DNA of 64,000 nucleotides, from assembly GCA_963974935.1 (NCBI GenBank), contig CAXBEV010000013.1, positions 41,058 through 105,057 of the forward strand. The letters run 5' to 3'. The notes under the pieces are model-generated. The model made no database searches. It had not been told where the DNA came from and saw only the letters and a program-made list of their open reading frames with translations. Source of the DNA: UBA4479 sp963974935 (lineage in GTDB: Bacteria; Pseudomonadota; Alphaproteobacteria; Rhodospirillales; Casp-alpha2). The stretch's first letter is position 1. Every line of letters starts with the position of its first letter. The translations under genes were made by a program, and so were the position numbers. Shown here in pieces: positions 62,454 through 64,000 of this stretch.

Positions 62454-62492
62454 CCTCATCCTGAGGAGGCCGAAGGCCGTCTCGAAGGATGT
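62454..62492. repeat. Dispersed palindrome, family C, half element
   Basis: CCTCATCCTGAGGAGGCCG...CTCGAAGGATG, equivalent to the right half of the element at 50588. It lies one base after the stop codon of the downstream-ending helical-protein gene. Confidence 0.75.
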
Positions 62493-62493
62493 G

Positions 62494-63408
62494 CTAGCGC
62501 TGAAACCAGGGTTTCGGTGGGGCCGGGTGGCGCTCTGTGTGTTTGACGGTCGGGAACTCAGCCGGCACCCATACAGCAGGCTTTTCAGGTGCAGCTTCGA
62601 CGGGGCGATCTTCAGCGGTGACCTTAGGGGCTGGGCGACCGTTGATGTCGTGTCCTTCGCGCGTGGCCTTATCCATGCTGATGATGTAGCTGAGTTCTTC
62701 TTTGATGATATCCGTATGGCGGCTGGGCTCGGCCTTGAGCACAGCCGACACGATCCCAAGGCGCACCGATTTCGGCATGCGGTGGAAGTTTTCCAGCATC
62801 ATGAACTTGATCGACGGGCGCACAGATGCAGACAGCAACAGGCTCAATACAAGCTTTTTGCGGATGTCGTGACGCAGGTTACCGTTCTCCGTCAACTCGA
62901 AAAAATCTTTGACGAACACGCGGGGCGCCAGGTCACCGTCCAGCAGACATTTTAGATTTTCGCGCAACGCGGCGGTGAACTGCTTGCGGCTTTCGATGAC
63001 GATCTTCGAGGCGTGCTGACGCACCTTGCCGATACTGTCGGGCTCGAACGCGTGATCGGTAACATACTTAAGGCATTCACGGACCAACTCGTGACGGGAC
63101 GTGTCACCGATGATCTCGACCACGCCGCGCACCAACTTGGTGTTGTTACCGAGCGGTGCCAACCGAGCCGTTGCCGCCAACGCCATTGAACTTTCCGGAT
63201 CGCGCGAACACATCATCGCGAGGGCCAACGGATCATCGAAACCAGCCAGATCAATGTCTTTGTTCAACAAGTTTTCGGGCACAAGCAGGCGATCACCCTC
63301 ACCCGGGATCACCAACGGCTCATGCTGCTTATAAGACAGCTTAATGCCAAGTGCGGCCTTTAGGCCCTCTTGGGAAATACCCAATGCATTGAAAGGCGAG
63401 GTGCTCAT
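62494..63408 (-). CDS. Helical protein, hypothetical, coupled to the HTH gene
   Basis: A 304-residue protein I do not recognise. It is mostly helical with repeating hairpin-like units (ALAMMCSRDPESSMALAATARL, HELVRECLKYVTDHAF, IRKKLVLSLLLSASVRPSI) that look like HEAT- or ARM-type repeats. The last 60 residues are Pro/Lys-rich and probably disordered. No catalytic motif is visible. The ATG at 63408 overlaps the stop codon of the preceding HTH gene (ATGA), so both are made together. A longer frame to 63474 exists but lies in that gene. Confidence 0.65.
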   Translation of the reverse strand: MSTSPFNALGISQEGLKAALGIKLSYKQHEPLVIPGEGDRLLVPENLLNKDIDLAGFDDPLALAMMCSRDPESSMALAATARLAPLGNNTKLVRGVVEIIGDTSRHELVRECLKYVTDHAFEPDSIGKVRQHASKIVIESRKQFTAALRENLKCLLDGDLAPRVFVKDFFELTENGNLRHDIRKKLVLSLLLSASVRPSIKFMMLENFHRMPKSVRLGIVSAVLKAEPSRHTDIIKEELSYIISMDKATREGHDINGRPAPKVTAEDRPVEAAPEKPAVWVPAEFPTVKHTERHPAPPKPWFQR

Positions 63409-63881
63409 GCGACGACGCGAAACGCACTCGGGCGCGGCGTGCGCATTTGTGCGGGCTGGGTCAATTGCAGCCATTGCTTAAACATGCGCGCGCCGTCGCG
63501 AATCGCGGTGCCCGGCAGCACTTGGTTGATACCCTCTTGGTGAAGCAACGACTGGCGCATCGCGGCCAATTCGCTTTCACGGCCCAAACGCCACGCCAGC
63601 GGCACATCTTCCATGGCGTCCAAGGTGCGCTCTTTACTGTGGATCATATCGGCCAAAATAAGGGTGAGAAATTGGATCGCAGCATCATCGGGCTTCGCCG
63701 AACCGCGACGCCATTTACTGATAGTCGACGGCGCAACCTTCAACATCTGGGCAATATTCTTGCCCGCCAGCCCCGCGTCAGACAGCCCACGAAACACAGG
63801 CCGCACATCGACCAAGTTTGCGTCCCAGGTCGCCACCGCCGTATTTTCGTCGATCCCGGTCGGGTTCACGAAAGTCTCCAT
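63405..63881 (-). CDS. Helix-turn-helix protein
   Basis: A 158-residue protein with a DNA-binding HTH near residues 30-65 (GLAGKNIAQMLKVAPSTISKWRRGSAKPDDAAIQFL), similar to Cro/CI-type XRE domains. The C-terminal part (EDVPLAWRLGRESELAAMRQ) is helical and unassigned. ATG 63881 is preferred over GTG at 63890; GGGGTG lies six bases upstream. It is translationally coupled to the helical protein. Confidence 0.7.
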   Translation of the reverse strand: METFVNPTGIDENTAVATWDANLVDVRPVFRGLSDAGLAGKNIAQMLKVAPSTISKWRRGSAKPDDAAIQFLTLILADMIHSKERTLDAMEDVPLAWRLGRESELAAMRQSLLHQEGINQVLPGTAIRDGARMFKQWLQLTQPAQMRTPRPSAFRVVA

Positions 63882-63947
63882 AATGAACACCCCAGTATAT
63901 CCTGTTTAGACGATGGCCCTTGAGCCGCAAACTAATTTTTGCCTGTA

Positions 63948-63966
63948 ATGGTTAATAAATTACCAT
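63948..63966. promoter_or_regulatory. Possible operator upstream of the HTH gene
   Basis: ATGGT (63948-63952) and ACCAT (63962-63966) flank an AT-rich centre 67 bp upstream of the HTH gene start. It could be an autoregulatory site. The window end limits inspection; nothing else is seen in 63882-64000. Confidence 0.25.
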
Positions 63967-64000
63967 ATGTCGTGGGTATTACTGTATTTAGCGGGTCGTT

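Noticed and set aside
1..64000. tRNA, rRNA, CRISPR, prophage or insertion sequence
   Set aside because: No cloverleaf, rRNA motif, cas gene, transposase, integrase or flanking target duplication was found on reading both strands.

Overview
The window is chromosomal DNA from a GC-rich Gram-negative bacterium. It is most likely an alphaproteobacterium of the Rhodospirillales type, possibly marine. The evidence is the HDAC-xseB-ispA-dxs-tlyA order, a COX15-type CtaA, FabI, a PleD-like diguanylate cyclase, a very large FecR/RTX adhesin and dispersed intergenic palindromes of the GTCATCCTGAA type. I see no tRNA, rRNA, CRISPR, phage or transposase gene, so this is ordinary chromosome with a few unusual large proteins.

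Layout. 1-2.6 kb: end of a sodium:dicarboxylate symporter, a lone MlaC-like lipid carrier and an alpha/beta hydrolase. 2.9-15.0 kb: one 4008-residue type I secreted adhesin. 15.2-20.9 kb: a cytoplasm-facing molybdoenzyme operon best read as the sulfite dehydrogenase SoeABC, with a short coupled ORF in front and a divergent YeiE-like LysR regulator. 21-25.7 kb: CtpA-type protease, DHH phosphoesterase, heme A synthase and CobA. 25.8-34.2 kb: a 1383-residue membrane-anchored protein made of about 44 units of a 25-residue coiled-coil repeat, preceded by a glycosyltransferase-TPR-TagF-like fusion and an SDR. 34.6-46.4 kb: SRAP/HMCES, small secreted proteins, enoyl-CoA hydratase, O-methyltransferase, racemase, DUF952, PyrD, AroC, FabI, YihY, a DnaJ-like protein, a TTC38-like protein and rhodanese. 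46.4-51.6 kb: tlyA, dxs, ispA, xseB and HDAC, all on the minus strand. 51.6-54.3 kb: WD40-cytochrome c fusion and a PleD-like cyclase. 54.4-60.9 kb: TetR, RND adaptor, RND pump and FAD oxidoreductase, with a clear palindromic operator. 61-63.9 kb: TusA-like protein, MBL hydrolase and a coupled HTH/helical-protein pair.

How the parts work together. The Soe complex would oxidise cytoplasmic sulfite to sulfate and pass electrons to quinone, under a sulfite-sensing type of regulator. The xseB-ispA-dxs-tlyA block covers isoprenoid precursor supply plus DNA and RNA housekeeping. The TetR-RND block is a self-contained export unit lacking its own outer-membrane channel. The adhesin also lacks its exporter here, so its type I machinery must lie elsewhere.

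Most notable signals: (1) the very regular 25-residue repeat protein, a candidate envelope or polarity scaffold; (2) a palindrome family whose arm supplies the stop codon and last residues of three unrelated genes; (3) a perfect 236-bp duplication inside the adhesin gene; (4) the 50-residue ORF translationally coupled to soeA; (5) several unusual domain fusions.
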